A stretch of 64,000 bases of DNA from Moraxella sp. (GTDB lineage: Bacteria; Pseudomonadota; Gammaproteobacteria; Pseudomonadales; Moraxellaceae), in contig JAUNDZ010000002.1 of the NCBI GenBank assembly GCA_030525825.1, positions 1 to 64,000 of the forward strand. The letters are read 5' to 3'. Of the stretch, positions 35,269 to 43,637 are shown piece after piece (position 1 is the first letter of the stretch; every line of letters begins with the position of its first letter). The translations under genes were made by a program, and so were the position numbers. Under the pieces are notes generated by a model. That model saw only the letters and a program-made list of their open reading frames with translations, was not told the DNA's origin and searched no databases.

Positions 35269-35568
35269 TTAATTGTATTGCCAAAAACCCATGAATGGTT
35301 CGTCAAACCATAATAATTCTAGTTCATCGCCTTCGATGATGCCATCAATCACTCGCCATATTAATTGTAGAGTCTGCACGCTATCGACGCCAATGATCGC
35401 AGAACTAAAATCATAATCATCGCCAACGATACGATAGGGGCAGTGCCATTCGTGTTCATCAACCAAAAATGGCTTGCCAATAAAAACATCAAGCGTCCGA
35501 TTAGGCTCTTTGGCGAAAGTCAGCAAGCGATGAGCGATACAGTTGTGTTTGCTAAGTGCGGCTGTCAT
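35269..35568 (-). CDS. Conserved hypothetical protein (99 residues)
   Basis: A small soluble protein with a mixed composition: a middle EWHCPYRIVGDDYDFSSAIIGVDSVQTLQLIWRVI stretch suggests an alpha/beta fold, and the tail is acidic and aromatic (ELELLWFDEPFMGFW). I cannot place it firmly; the pattern WxCPYRI ... GVDSVQTLQL resembles a small domain-of-unknown-function family seen in proteobacteria. No strong ribosome-binding site. It lies alone, on the opposite strand, between the two tRNA genes. Confidence 0.6.
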   Translation of the reverse strand: MTAALSKHNCIAHRLLTFAKEPNRTLDVFIGKPFLVDEHEWHCPYRIVGDDYDFSSAIIGVDSVQTLQLIWRVIDGIIEGDELELLWFDEPFMGFWQYN

Positions 35569-35654
35569 GGGGTGTATGGTCTCTTAAATGATTGTTCATT
35601 TTATGATTGTGATGTTTGGTTGGTGTATTATTATACAATATTTTAAAAAACCCC

Positions 35655-35682
35655 TTGACAACCCAAAAAATCATGCTATAAT
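35655..35682 (+). promoter_or_regulatory. Strong promoter of the initiator tRNA
   Basis: Consensus TTGACA (35655-35660) and TATAAT (35677-35682) with 16-base spacing, followed by a GC-rich GGCG discriminator as is common for stable-RNA promoters under stringent control. Confidence 0.9.
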
Positions 35683-35697
35683 GGCGTTCTAAATTGA

Positions 35698-35774
<77 letters not shown>

Positions 35775-35817
35775 CTTTTTAAAATCCTTAGTGTTTTTGC
35801 TTACACAAAGTTAAGGT

Positions 35818-35838
35818 ATCTTATCAGTATGATAAGAT
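35818..35838 (+). other. Small hairpin after the initiator tRNA
   Basis: CTTATC and GATAAG form a 6-bp stem, loop AGTAT, without a T run. It may be a processing element in the transcript connecting the tRNA with rimP. Confidence 0.35.
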
Positions 35839-35853
35839 TAGGCTAATGAATCC

Positions 35854-35888
35854 AAAGCCCACCAACAAAAGTTTTGTGGGTTTTTTTG
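35854..35888 (+). terminator. Terminator-like hairpin between initiator tRNA and rimP
   Basis: CCCAC/GTGGG with an inner ACAAAA/TTTTGT stem is followed by TTTTTTT. It could uncouple the tRNA from the nusA operon or give partial read-through, as in the metY-rimP leader of E. coli. Confidence 0.7.
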
Positions 35889-35953
35889 TATTTGTCATTT
35901 ACAGATGCTACAATACAACTAAGCCACTTTTATTAAAGGACATACCAAACAAC

Positions 35954-36451
35954 ATGAAACCATCGAGTAAAATCGCTGAATTGACCGAACTCATCGCACC
36001 TGCTGTGCGTGCGTGTGGCGTTGATTTGTGGGGCATTGAGTTCATGCCACAAGGTCGCAAATCTCTGCTTCGTATTTATATCGAGGTCAATGCCGAGCAG
36101 CGTGCCAATGGCGAACACATCACCATTGAGGATTGTTCGGCGGTGAATCATCAAGTATCAGGCGTGCTTGATGTGCATGATCCGATTGCAGGTGAGTATA
36201 TTTTGGAGGTGTCAAGCCCTGGTTTTGACCGTCCGCTATTTAGCCCTGAGCAGGTTGCTTTATTCATCGGTGAGACCATCAGCCTGCGTCTGATTCATGC
36301 CATCGGACAAGGCGACACCAAACGCCGCAAGGTTGTGGGTCGCTTGATGGCGGCAGGCGAGAGCAGCATGACCGTTGTTACCGAAGATAAATTAGAATTC
36401 GACATCGAATTTAACAATGTGGACAAAGCACATCTCATCTATGAAGGCTAA
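35954..36451 (+). CDS. rimP: Ribosome maturation factor RimP
   Basis: A 165-residue protein for 30S subunit maturation. The N-terminal alpha/beta domain has [27 protein letters not shown], then the [18 protein letters not shown] and [15 protein letters not shown] signatures, and a C-terminal SH3-like barrel ending in [14 protein letters not shown] 35954 has AAAGGA about 13 bases ahead. A longer frame from 35846 would run through the terminator hairpin and is rejected. It heads the nusA operon. Confidence 0.94.
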   Translation: MKPSSKIAELTELIAPAVRACGVDLWGIEFMPQGRKSLLRIYIEVNAEQRANGEHITIEDCSAVNHQVSGVLDVHDPIAGEYILEVSSPGFDRPLFSPEQVALFIGETISLRLIHAIGQGDTKRRKVVGRLMAAGESSMTVVTEDKLEFDIEFNNVDKAHLIYEG

Positions 36452-36506
36452 TTTGCCTGCTTTGTCATTGATACGATTAACCTAAAATTAACCCAAAGGA
36501 TATCAT

Positions 36507-37988
36507 ATGAGCCGTGAGATTTTGACCGTTGTTGAGACGGTGAGTAACGAAAAAGGGCTAAATCCTGAAGATATTTTTGAGGCGATTGAACAAGCGTTGG
36601 TTGTCTCTACCAAGAAAAAAGTCTATACCGAGCAGCCAGAAGTTGCCATTCGTGTATCCATCGATCGTAAGACGGGCGATTATGATACCTATCGTTATTG
36701 GACGGTGGTGGCGGATGAAGACCATGAGATGCCAGCTTGCCAGCTTGCCATCAGCGACCTAGATGAGAGCGAGTGGAAAATCGGCGATATTAAAGAAGAG
36801 CAAATCGAGTCCATCGAGTTTGGTCGTATCGCCGCCACCCAAGCCAAGCAGGTCATCATTCAAAAAATCCGTGAGGCAGAGCGTGCGTTGGTTGCCGATG
36901 CCTTTGAAGCACGAGTGGGTGAGCTGATTACTGGTGAAGTCAAAAAACAAAGCCGTGATGGTTATGTGATTGACCTAGGCGAGAATGCTGAAGGCTACCT
37001 TGCCAAGGACCAAGCCCTACCAAGAGAGATGCTGCGTCCAAAATCAAGAGTAACGGCACTGCTATATCAGGTGAATCGTGATGGTCGTGGCTCGCAGCTG
37101 CTGCTGTCTCGCACGCATAAAGACATGTTGGTCGCCTTGATGACCAAAGAAGTGCCAGAGATTAGCGAGGGCATCATCGAGATTCGTGATGTGGCTCGTC
37201 TGCCAGGTTTGCGTGCTAAGATTTCTGTCAAAACCAACGACCACCGCATCGACCCTGTGGGTGCGTGTATCGGTATGCGTGGCACGCGTATCCAAGCGGT
37301 ACAACAAGAACTCGATGGCGAGCGTGTCGATGTCGTGGTATGGAGTGATGACCCTGCCCAGTACATCATCAGTGCCTTAGAACCTGCCGATGTATCAAGT
37401 CTGGTGCTAGACGAAGACGCCAAGACCGCTGACATCATCTTTGCCACCAACGACCAGTTGGCTCGTGCCATCGGCTCGCAAGGGCAGAATGTCCGCCTAG
37501 CGTCAGAGCTGACAGGCTATAAGCTCAACATGATGTTAGAATCTGAATATCTAGAGCGTCAGGCATCAGAATCTGAGGCGACCATCAGCCTGTTTTATGA
37601 GCGTCTAGAAGTTGATAGAGATCTGGCAGAAGCGTTGGCGGAGATTGGTTTTACCAGCATCGAAGAAGTCGCCTATGTGCCTGCTGAGACTTTCTATGAT
37701 ATCGAAGGCTTGGACGATGAAGCGATTGCCACCATCCAAGAGCGAGCCAAAGAAGTCGTCATCGCTGATGAGCTTGAAAAACAAAAGAACATCAAAGAGC
37801 CAAGTGCTGAGCTGCTTGCCCTAGATGGCATGACCACTGAGATTGCTTATAAACTTGCCGAGCGTGATGTGATTACGCTGGACGATTTGGCAGAGCAAGC
37901 GGTATTTGACATCGAAGACATCGAAGGTCTAGACAGCAAGCTTGCAGGCGAGCTGATCATGAACGCACGCCAATCGTGGTTTGAATAA
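36507..37988 (+). CDS. nusA: Transcription termination/antitermination factor NusA
   Basis: A 493-residue RNA polymerase-binding protein, close to the E. coli length. Order: N-terminal polymerase-binding domain (to about 135), S1 domain (GELITGEVKKQSRDGYVIDLG), KH1 with DPVGACIGMRGTRIQAV, KH2 with AIGSQGQNVRLASELTG, and two C-terminal helix-hairpin-helix AR repeats (LEVDRDLAEALAEIGFTSIEEVAYV and the next unit). It modulates pausing, termination and antitermination. AAAGGATATC precedes ATG 36507. Confidence 0.96.
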   Translation: MSREILTVVETVSNEKGLNPEDIFEAIEQALVVSTKKKVYTEQPEVAIRVSIDRKTGDYDTYRYWTVVADEDHEMPACQLAISDLDESEWKIGDIKEEQIESIEFGRIAATQAKQVIIQKIREAERALVADAFEARVGELITGEVKKQSRDGYVIDLGENAEGYLAKDQALPREMLRPKSRVTALLYQVNRDGRGSQLLLSRTHKDMLVALMTKEVPEISEGIIEIRDVARLPGLRAKISVKTNDHRIDPVGACIGMRGTRIQAVQQELDGERVDVVVWSDDPAQYIISALEPADVSSLVLDEDAKTADIIFATNDQLARAIGSQGQNVRLASELTGYKLNMMLESEYLERQASESEATISLFYERLEVDRDLAEALAEIGFTSIEEVAYVPAETFYDIEGLDDEAIATIQERAKEVVIADELEKQKNIKEPSAELLALDGMTTEIAYKLAERDVITLDDLAEQAVFDIEDIEGLDSKLAGELIMNARQSWFE

Positions 37989-38045
37989 CCATGCGTGCCG
38001 TCCGTGTGAGTACCTTATAATGGGTACCTTTGCATTGAATTAATC

Positions 38046-38138
38046 GCTTGCCAAAACACCTAATTTGCGTGATTTGGCAAGCCATCAGATAAATTGGCAA
38101 TGCTTGAATGTGGCATTGCCTTTGCCAAAAATTAGGTG
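38046..38138 (+). promoter_or_regulatory. Structured nusA-infB spacer with anti-Shine-Dalgarno loop
   Basis: GCTTGCCAAA (38046-38055) pairs perfectly with TTTGGCAAGC (38073-38082). The loop carries CACCTAATTT (38057-38066), the exact complement of AAATTAGGTG (38129-38138), which contains the infB ribosome-binding site. A second hairpin, GGCAATGC/GCATTGCC (38096-38103/38113-38120), lies between them. The segments can form a loop-to-SD pseudoknot or a closing helix that hides the start site. Confidence 0.6.
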
Positions 38139-38144
38139 AAAAAC

Positions 38145-40724
38145 ATGGTAGATAATACCCAAGATAAAGAAAATAAACGCATCAGTATCAAATCAAAAAC
38201 TACTTCCACCGCTAAAGTAACTGGCACATCAGGCAAAGCCAAAGCGGTGAATGTCGTCAAAACCAAAAAAATTGTCTTTGAAAAACCCGACACCAACAAA
38301 ATCGCCGAAGAAGTTGCTGCCCAAGCAAAAGCTGCCGAAGAAGCACGCCTAAAAGCTGCCGAAGAAAAACAAGCTGCCGAACGCAGCAAAAAAGAAGCAG
38401 CAGAGCGTCAAGCAGCAACCTTAGCCGCCATGCGTGCCAATACCCAAAGCAGCACGCCAGCGGAAGTATCGAGTGCGGCGGTTGTGGTCAAAAAAGCCAA
38501 AAAAGACGACAATGCAGACAAAGCTGACAACAAATCAGACAAAAGCAAAAAAACTGCCAAGCCAAGCAAGGTTGAGACGCCAGAAGCGAAAGAGGCTCGC
38601 TTGGCTCGTGAGGCAGAAGCGGAAAAGCTACGCCAGTTGGAGGCAGAAAACCGCCGCAAGGCCGCCGAAGAAGCCCAAAAACGCACCCTTGAACAGATGA
38701 AGCAGATGGCAAGTCGTTATTCTGAAAAAGACGACACCACCAGCACCATCGTGCGTAAAGATGAGCCGCTTGCCAAAGGTTTGGTGGGTGCTGCCTTAGA
38801 AGAGTCATTTGAAAAAGAACGCCGTGAGATTAAGCGTGGCACAAGTACCAGCAACGCTCGTGGCAAAGGCGGTAAGAAAAAAGGCAAAGAAGAGCTTGAA
38901 ATTCGTCCAAAACAGCGTGGTCTAAAATCATCGCAGGCGAACAAGCATAAGTTTGAGATGCCTGTCGAAAAAATCATCTATAATGTTGAAGTGGGACAGT
39001 CCATCGTTGTGTCTGACCTTGCCCAAAAAATGGCGGTCAAGGTGCGTGAAGTCATCAAGTCGCTCATGAAGATGGGTGAGATGGTGCGTGAATCTGACAC
39101 CATCGACCAAGACACCGCAGGTCTTGTGGTTGAAGAATTTGGGCATAATTTGGTCTTGGTATCCGATACCAAGCTCGAAGACGACCTACAAGAATCGGTG
39201 GATGAAAAATCAGGCAATGTGCAGGCCCGTCCACCTGTGGTTACCATCATGGGTCATGTTGACCATGGTAAGACATCACTGCTTGACAAGATTCGTGAGG
39301 CGAAAGTCGCCAGCGGTGAGGCAGGCGGCATCACGCAGCACATCGGTGCGTACCATGTAACGACCGACAGAGGTGTGGTTACTTTCTTAGACACCCCTGG
39401 GCACGCTGCCTTTACCGCCATGCGTTCTCGTGGGGCACAGGCAACCGACATCGTGGTGTTGGTGGTGGCAGCCGATGATGGCATGATGCCACAGACCGAA
39501 GAAGCCATTGACCATGCTCGTGCCGCAGGGACGCCGCTGATTGTTGCCATCAATAAGATGGATAAAGACACTGCTGACCCAGACCGTGTGATTAACGAGC
39601 TGGCGGTCAAAGAAGTCGTGCCTGAGGCGTGGGGCGGCGATGTGCCGATGGTACAAGTATCTGCCAAGACAGGCATGGGCATTGATGAGCTGTTAGAAAC
39701 CATCAGCATCCAAGCTGAAATCATGGAGCTTGAAGCCCCTGTGGATGGTGCTGCACAAGGCGTGGTGATTGAATCACGCATCGACAAGGGTCGTGGTGCG
39801 GTTGCAAGCCTACTGGTCAAAAAAGGCACGCTAAACCAAGGCGACTTGGTATTGGCTGGCGAGTTTTATGGTAAGGTTCGTGCCATGACTGATGAAAATG
39901 GTCAGCGTATCAAGACCGCAGGTCCATCGATTCCTGTGGAGATTTTGGGTCTGCCTGATGCACCGATGGCAGGCAGCGAGTTCCTTGTGGTATCTGATGA
40001 GAAAAAAGCTCGTGAAGTGGCGGATTTCCGTGCCGCTCGTGAAAGAGATCGAATCTTGGAGCGTCAGAATAAGATGCGTCTGGACACGCTGTTTGAGAGC
40101 ATGGGCAACGAAATCTCGACCCTAAACATCATCCTAAAAACCGATGTGCGTGGTTCGCTAGAAGCTCTATTGGGTGCCTTAGATGAGCTATCAACCGATG
40201 AGGTTAAGGTGCGTGTCATCAGCTCAGGCGTGGGTGCGATTACCGAATCGGATGTGATTTTGGCAGAATCCAGTGAAGCAGTGCTGCTTGGCTTTAATGT
40301 GCGTGCCGACACCGCAGGCAAACGCAAGGCAGACGAAGCAGGGATTGACATCCGTTATTATAGCGTGATTTATGGCTTGATTGATGATGTCAAGGCAGCG
40401 ATGAGTGGTATGCTTGCCCCTGAACACCGTGAAAAAATCTTGGGTATTGCCGAAGTTCGTGAGGTATTCCGTTCAAGCAAGTTTGGTGCGGCGGCGGGCT
40501 GTATGGTTCAAGAAGGCACCATCCATCGCAATAAGCCAATCCGTGTTCTGCGTGATGATAAGGTTATTTTCACAGGTCAGCTACAATCACTTCGCCGCTA
40601 CAAAGACGATGTGAATGAAGTCAAAGCTGGCATGGAATGTGGTCTTGCGGTCAAAGGCTATGAAGTCGCTGTTGGCGATAAGATTGAAGTCTTCGAGATT
40701 CATGAAGTCAAGCGTGAATTATAA
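38145..40724 (+). CDS. infB: Translation initiation factor IF-2
   Basis: An 859-residue GTPase. A long charged Lys/Ala/Glu-rich N-terminal region (to about residue 270) precedes the IF2N segment ([16 protein letters not shown]) and the G domain: G1 [13 protein letters not shown]3 DTPGHAAF, G4 NKMD and SAKTG. Domains II-IV with the fMet-tRNA-binding C2 region ([20 protein letters not shown]) close it. It brings initiator tRNA to the 30S subunit. ATG 38145 is preferred over an in-frame GTG nine bases earlier because AGGTGA sits at the right distance; that site is the target of the anti-SD loop. Confidence 0.96.
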   Translation: MVDNTQDKENKRISIKSKTTSTAKVTGTSGKAKAVNVVKTKKIVFEKPDTNKIAEEVAAQAKAAEEARLKAAEEKQAAERSKKEAAERQAATLAAMRANTQSSTPAEVSSAAVVVKKAKKDDNADKADNKSDKSKKTAKPSKVETPEAKEARLAREAEAEKLRQLEAENRRKAAEEAQKRTLEQMKQMASRYSEKDDTTSTIVRKDEPLAKGLVGAALEESFEKERREIKRGTSTSNARGKGGKKKGKEELEIRPKQRGLKSSQANKHKFEMPVEKIIYNVEVGQSIVVSDLAQKMAVKVREVIKSLMKMGEMVRESDTIDQDTAGLVVEEFGHNLVLVSDTKLEDDLQESVDEKSGNVQARPPVVTIMGHVDHGKTSLLDKIREAKVASGEAGGITQHIGAYHVTTDRGVVTFLDTPGHAAFTAMRSRGAQATDIVVLVVAADDGMMPQTEEAIDHARAAGTPLIVAINKMDKDTADPDRVINELAVKEVVPEAWGGDVPMVQVSAKTGMGIDELLETISIQAEIMELEAPVDGAAQGVVIESRIDKGRGAVASLLVKKGTLNQGDLVLAGEFYGKVRAMTDENGQRIKTAGPSIPVEILGLPDAPMAGSEFLVVSDEKKAREVADFRAARERDRILERQNKMRLDTLFESMGNEISTLNIILKTDVRGSLEALLGALDELSTDEVKVRVISSGVGAITESDVILAESSEAVLLGFNVRADTAGKRKADEAGIDIRYYSVIYGLIDDVKAAMSGMLAPEHREKILGIAEVREVFRSSKFGAAAGCMVQEGTIHRNKPIRVLRDDKVIFTGQLQSLRRYKDDVNEVKAGMECGLAVKGYEVAVGDKIEVFEIHEVKREL

Positions 40725-40738
40725 TTGACAACCACAAA

Positions 40739-40770
40739 CAAAGCCTTACCGATGTAGGGTTTTGTTTTTT
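40739..40770 (+). terminator. Terminator-like hairpin between infB and rbfA
   Basis: CAAAGCC-TAC pairs with GTA-GG-TTTTG and ends in TTTTTT. Read-through would give rbfA-truB; partial termination could lower their expression relative to infB. Confidence 0.7.
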
Positions 40771-40826
40771 ATACAAAATATATTATACTAGCCAAGAAGT
40801 TTACAAAGTTTATTAAAGGAAAAAAT

Positions 40827-41216
40827 ATGAACCAACGCCTACAACGCCTAGCCGACCAGATTCAGCGTACGCTTAGCGTGCTTATCCGTGATGAGATTAA
40901 CGACCCTCGTTTGACTGGCTTTGTTACCATCTCTGGTGTCAAGGTCAGCCCTGATTTGGGCTATGCCGACATTTATGTTACCATTTTAGAGCCATCTAAT
41001 GATGGTGGTATGAACATTGATGCTCATCGTGAGAGCCTAGAAGTTTTAAAAAACGCCTCTGGTTTTCTACGCACCGAGCTATCCCACACCATGAAAACTC
41101 GCACCACGCCACGCCTAAGGTTTCATTATGATGAAGTTACCGCACATGGCAATTACATGACTAATTTGGTCAATGAAGCCATGAAAAAAACAGGCGATAG
41201 TGCGGACGATGAATGA
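40827..41216 (+). CDS. rbfA: Ribosome-binding factor A
   Basis: A 129-residue 30S maturation factor with a type-II KH fold. The signature RLADQIQRTLSVLIRDEINDPRLTGFVTISGVKVSPDLGYADIYV and the later LSHTMKTRTTPRLRFHYDE are typical. AAAGGAAAAAAT precedes ATG 40827. Its stop overlaps the truB start. Confidence 0.95.
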   Translation: MNQRLQRLADQIQRTLSVLIRDEINDPRLTGFVTISGVKVSPDLGYADIYVTILEPSNDGGMNIDAHRESLEVLKNASGFLRTELSHTMKTRTTPRLRFHYDEVTAHGNYMTNLVNEAMKKTGDSADDE

Positions 41217-42169
41217 TGGCAAAACAAATCGTCTCAGGCGTGCTACTACTTAATAAGCCAAGCGGTATCAGTTCACACACCGCCCTAAGTCATGCCAAAC
41301 GCCTGTTTATGTCATCAGAGTTTGACAGCAAAAAAGCAGGGCATACAGGTACGCTTGACCCCATGGCGACAGGGCTTTTGCCGATTTGTTTAGGGGATGC
41401 GACCAAATTTAGCTCCTTTGGGCTAGACGCCGATAAGGGCTACACCGCCGTTATCCAACTTGGCGAGCGGACCGACACAGGCGATAAAGACGGACAAATC
41501 ATAAACACTTTGCCAATCCCTAGCTTTACCCAAGAGGATTTGACCGACATCGCCCACGCCCTGACAGGCGAGCAACGCCAAACCCCACCCATGTATTCCG
41601 CCCTCAAAAAAGACGGCAAAAAGCTCTACGAATACGCAAGAGAAGGGATTGAGATAGAGCGAGAGGCTCGCCCCATCGTCATTCATCGTTTGGCTTTAAC
41701 AAAATTAAGCGATGATGAAATCGCCCTTGATGTCGTCTGCTCCAAAGGCACTTATGTGCGAGTGCTGGGCGAGACGGTCGCCGAAAGGCTCGGCACAGTG
41801 GGGCATTTGACCGCACTGCACCGCACCAGTACAGGTGGATTTCATATGGCGGACGCTGTGAGCCTTGATGATTTGGCAAATTTATCATTTGATGAGCGGT
41901 TTGGTAAGCTGCTGCCCATTGATGTACTACTTCATCATCTACCTATTGTCAAATTGACAGCCGATGAAAGTACACGCATAAAAATGGGGCAACGGCTAAA
42001 CATCAAAGACCGCCTTGATGAGCTCACATTTGATGAGACCATACAAATTCGTCTATATCATGATGATGACTTTGTTGGGCTTGGGCAAGTGGCAATGAGT
42101 GGACGGCTACAACCTATCAAAATCTGTCAAACATCAGCGACTGGTAAAATGAGACACGCCATGTTATAA
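41213..42169 (+). CDS. truB: tRNA pseudouridine-55 synthase
   Basis: A 318-residue enzyme making pseudouridine at U55 of the T-loop. The catalytic aspartate is in KAGHTGTLDPMATGLLPICLG (about residue 50), followed by TPPMYSALKKDGKKLYEYAREG and the binding motif CSKGTYVRVLGE, with a C-terminal PUA-type extension. Its ATG overlaps the rbfA stop (ATGATGG), so the two are translationally coupled; the second ATG, three bases on, is an alternative start. Confidence 0.95.
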   Translation: MMAKQIVSGVLLLNKPSGISSHTALSHAKRLFMSSEFDSKKAGHTGTLDPMATGLLPICLGDATKFSSFGLDADKGYTAVIQLGERTDTGDKDGQIINTLPIPSFTQEDLTDIAHALTGEQRQTPPMYSALKKDGKKLYEYAREGIEIEREARPIVIHRLALTKLSDDEIALDVVCSKGTYVRVLGETVAERLGTVGHLTALHRTSTGGFHMADAVSLDDLANLSFDERFGKLLPIDVLLHHLPIVKLTADESTRIKMGQRLNIKDRLDELTFDETIQIRLYHDDDFVGLGQVAMSGRLQPIKICQTSATGKMRHAML

Positions 42170-42199
42170 TATAAATACCCTGATATTGATAGGGTATTT
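42162..42199 (+). promoter_or_regulatory. Promoter-like box and hairpin before the outer-membrane protein gene
   Basis: TGTTATAAT, an extended -10 box, overlaps the truB end (TATAAT at 42165-42170). A hairpin AAATACCCT/AGGGTATTT (42173-42181/42191-42199) follows at the likely start of the transcript. It may combine truB termination with an independent promoter for the next gene. Confidence 0.45.
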
Positions 42200-42225
42200 G
42201 TAAAATAAACTTTTAAGGTTATCTG

Positions 42226-42894
42226 ATGAAAAAATATCTGCTTTTAGCGATTATGGCGAGCACTTCTATGGTTGCGACTGCCAATGTGAATTTGAACGAT
42301 GTGTATGTGCAGGGGTTCGTGGGTGCTTCAAAATTAGAAGCTAAATTCAAAGAATACGACAACAGAAAAGTCAAAGACAATGATGTCAGCTTTGGCATCG
42401 CTGTCGGCAAGGCTGTGGGTAATGTCCGCTATGGTGTCGATTACACCAATTATGGCAAGCTTGGCGAGAGCGTCTCTGAGGTATTCGAGGCTGATGACAG
42501 TTATGACAATGGTCCTTATACCGAGACCACCAAAGATGAGCTGAGCGTTAAGGCAAGCTCTGTGGGCTTGTCTGCCATCTATGATTTTAATACCAATACT
42601 GCCTTTCGCCCTTATGTTGGCGTGCGAGCAGGGGTCAATAAAATCAAGCGAGAGTACAAAGAGACGACCGCCACCGACTACCAAGATGCGTCTTTAAGCG
42701 ACACTTTGGTAACCAATGAAAGCAAAAAATCCAGCAAAACCAAAGTGGGTGCAGGGGTCTTAGCTGGGGTGCAATACCAATTTCACCCAAGCATGGCTTT
42801 GGATGTCGGTGCTGAATACAACCACTTAGGTAAGATTGACGGCGATAAAATCAATCAATATGGTGCCAAAGTCGGTCTGCGTTACAACTTCTAA
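42226..42894 (+). CDS. Opacity/OmpX-like outer-membrane beta-barrel protein
   Basis: A 222-residue protein with a Sec signal peptide (cut after ATA near residue 20) and alternating beta strands ending in a C-terminal phenylalanine (VGLRYNF), the sorting signal for outer-membrane barrels. VYVQGFVGASKLEAKF, YDFNTNTAFRPYVGVRAGVN and VGAGVLAGVQYQFHPSMALDVGAEYNHLG are typical of eight-strand Opa/porin-like barrels with variable charged loops. It interrupts the usual truB-rpsO neighbourhood. A surface adhesin-like role is possible but not shown. Confidence 0.88.
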   Translation: MKKYLLLAIMASTSMVATANVNLNDVYVQGFVGASKLEAKFKEYDNRKVKDNDVSFGIAVGKAVGNVRYGVDYTNYGKLGESVSEVFEADDSYDNGPYTETTKDELSVKASSVGLSAIYDFNTNTAFRPYVGVRAGVNKIKREYKETTATDYQDASLSDTLVTNESKKSSKTKVGAGVLAGVQYQFHPSMALDVGAEYNHLGKIDGDKINQYGAKVGLRYNF

Positions 42895-42904
42895 ATCGCC
42901 AAAC

Positions 42905-42941
42905 ATCAAGCCCTTTGCCATGCAGGGGGTTTTGATTTTTT
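42905..42941 (+). terminator. Terminator after the barrel protein gene
   Basis: ATCAA-CCC pairs with GGG-TTGAT and is followed by TTTTT, about 10 bases after the stop. Confidence 0.6.
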
Positions 42942-42971
42942 GTGCCTAGTGATGATTTTTTAAAATTTTTG

Positions 42972-42980
42972 TGGTATAAT
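42972..42980 (+). promoter_or_regulatory. Extended -10 promoter of rpsO
   Basis: TGGTATAAT gives a TGn-extended -10 box (TATAAT 42975-42980); the -35 region is T-rich but not consensus. The start point would lie near 42987, giving an rpsO leader of about 80 bases. Confidence 0.65.
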
Positions 42981-43002
42981 CGAAATTTACGCCATTAGGC
43001 TT

Positions 43003-43049
43003 AGGCAAACCTTAGCAATGCGATGTTTGCCTGTATTTGTTTGCATTGC
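43003..43049 (+). promoter_or_regulatory. rpsO leader pseudoknot (candidate S15 autoregulatory site)
   Basis: AGGCAAAC (43003-43010) pairs with GTTTGCCT (43025-43032). The loop contains GCAATGC (43015-43021), an exact complement of GCATTGC (43043-43049) downstream. This is H-type pseudoknot geometry, 20 bases before the rpsO start codon. In E. coli S15 binds a pseudoknot in its own mRNA leader; the same control is inferred here. Confidence 0.6.
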
Positions 43050-43069
43050 GTATTTTTTAAGGATTAGTC

Positions 43070-43336
43070 ATGCTAACCAACAAAGACCGTGAAGAAATCA
43101 TCGCCAAATTCAAACGAGGCGAAAACGACACTGGCAGCCCAGAAGTACAAGTAGCACTTCTTACCGCTCGTATCAACGACCTACAAGACCACTTTAAAGC
43201 CCACAAAGCTGACCATCACAGCCGTCGTGGTCTTATCCGTATGGTAAACCAACGCCGTAAGCTACTCGACTACCTAAAAGGCAAAGACCTAGACCGCTAC
43301 ACCGCTCTTATCGGTGAGCTTGGACTACGCCGTTAA
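43070..43336 (+). CDS. rpsO: 30S ribosomal protein S15
   Basis: An 88-residue ribosomal protein. The S15 signature is clear: [55 protein letters not shown]. It binds the 16S rRNA central domain and often represses its own mRNA. AAGGA precedes ATG 43070. A leader pseudoknot and a following terminator frame the gene. Confidence 0.97.
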   Translation: MLTNKDREEIIAKFKRGENDTGSPEVQVALLTARINDLQDHFKAHKADHHSRRGLIRMVNQRRKLLDYLKGKDLDRYTALIGELGLRR

Positions 43337-43356
43337 TCAAATTAGGCTGTCTAATT

Positions 43357-43388
43357 TAAAAACGGCGTGCGTGTGCGTGCCGTTTTTG
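43357..43388 (+). terminator. Terminator after rpsO
   Basis: AAAAACGGC pairs with GCCGTTTTT around a GC-rich loop, 20 bases after the stop; it would separate rpsO from pnp at least in part. Confidence 0.85.
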
Positions 43389-43403
43389 TCATTTCAACCA
43401 TTA

Positions 43404-43616
43404 GGATAATGGGATTAGAACTCTAAGAGATGTTTTTCATAAAATGGATTATGGTTTAAAAGTATGCTAAATTTAGGTTTTCCGTTCGCCCTGAGCCAAG
43501 TCGAAGGGCAACGGAAAAACCGTTGTGGTTCGACAAGCTCACCACGAACGGTTTTATTTACAGCATACTTTTCAGACTATGCCAAAAAACATCTCTTAGG
43601 GCTTTAACCCTTATCC
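43404..43616. repeat. Large nested inverted repeat in the rpsO-pnp spacer
   Basis: Outer arms: GGATAA-GGG-TTA near 43404 followed by CTAAGAGATGTTTTT (43423-43437), mirrored by AAAAACATCTCTTAG (43585-43599) and the TAACCC-TTATCC tail. Inner arms: AAAAGTATGCT (about 43458) and AGCATACTTTT (about 43562). Core: two palindromic units, CCGTTCGCCCT..AGGGCAACGG and CCGTTGTGGT..ACCACGAACGG, joined by AAAAA. The units resemble common Moraxella/Neisseria-type dispersed repeats. If transcribed, the whole forms one long hairpin ahead of pnp. Confidence 0.8.
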
Positions 43617-43637
43617 CAAATGATATAGGAAAATATT

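Noticed and set aside
35846..35953. Longer N-terminus for RimP
   Set aside because: The extra residues come from a terminator hairpin and the result does not match the family start.
39254..39829. Long minus-strand frame inside infB
   Set aside because: It is the shadow of the IF-2 GTPase domain; no ribosome-binding site or family resemblance.
43490..43555. CRISPR-like repeat array
   Set aside because: The two units are related palindromes joined by AAAAA, with no regular spacers and only one pair, so they are REP-type units and not CRISPR repeats.
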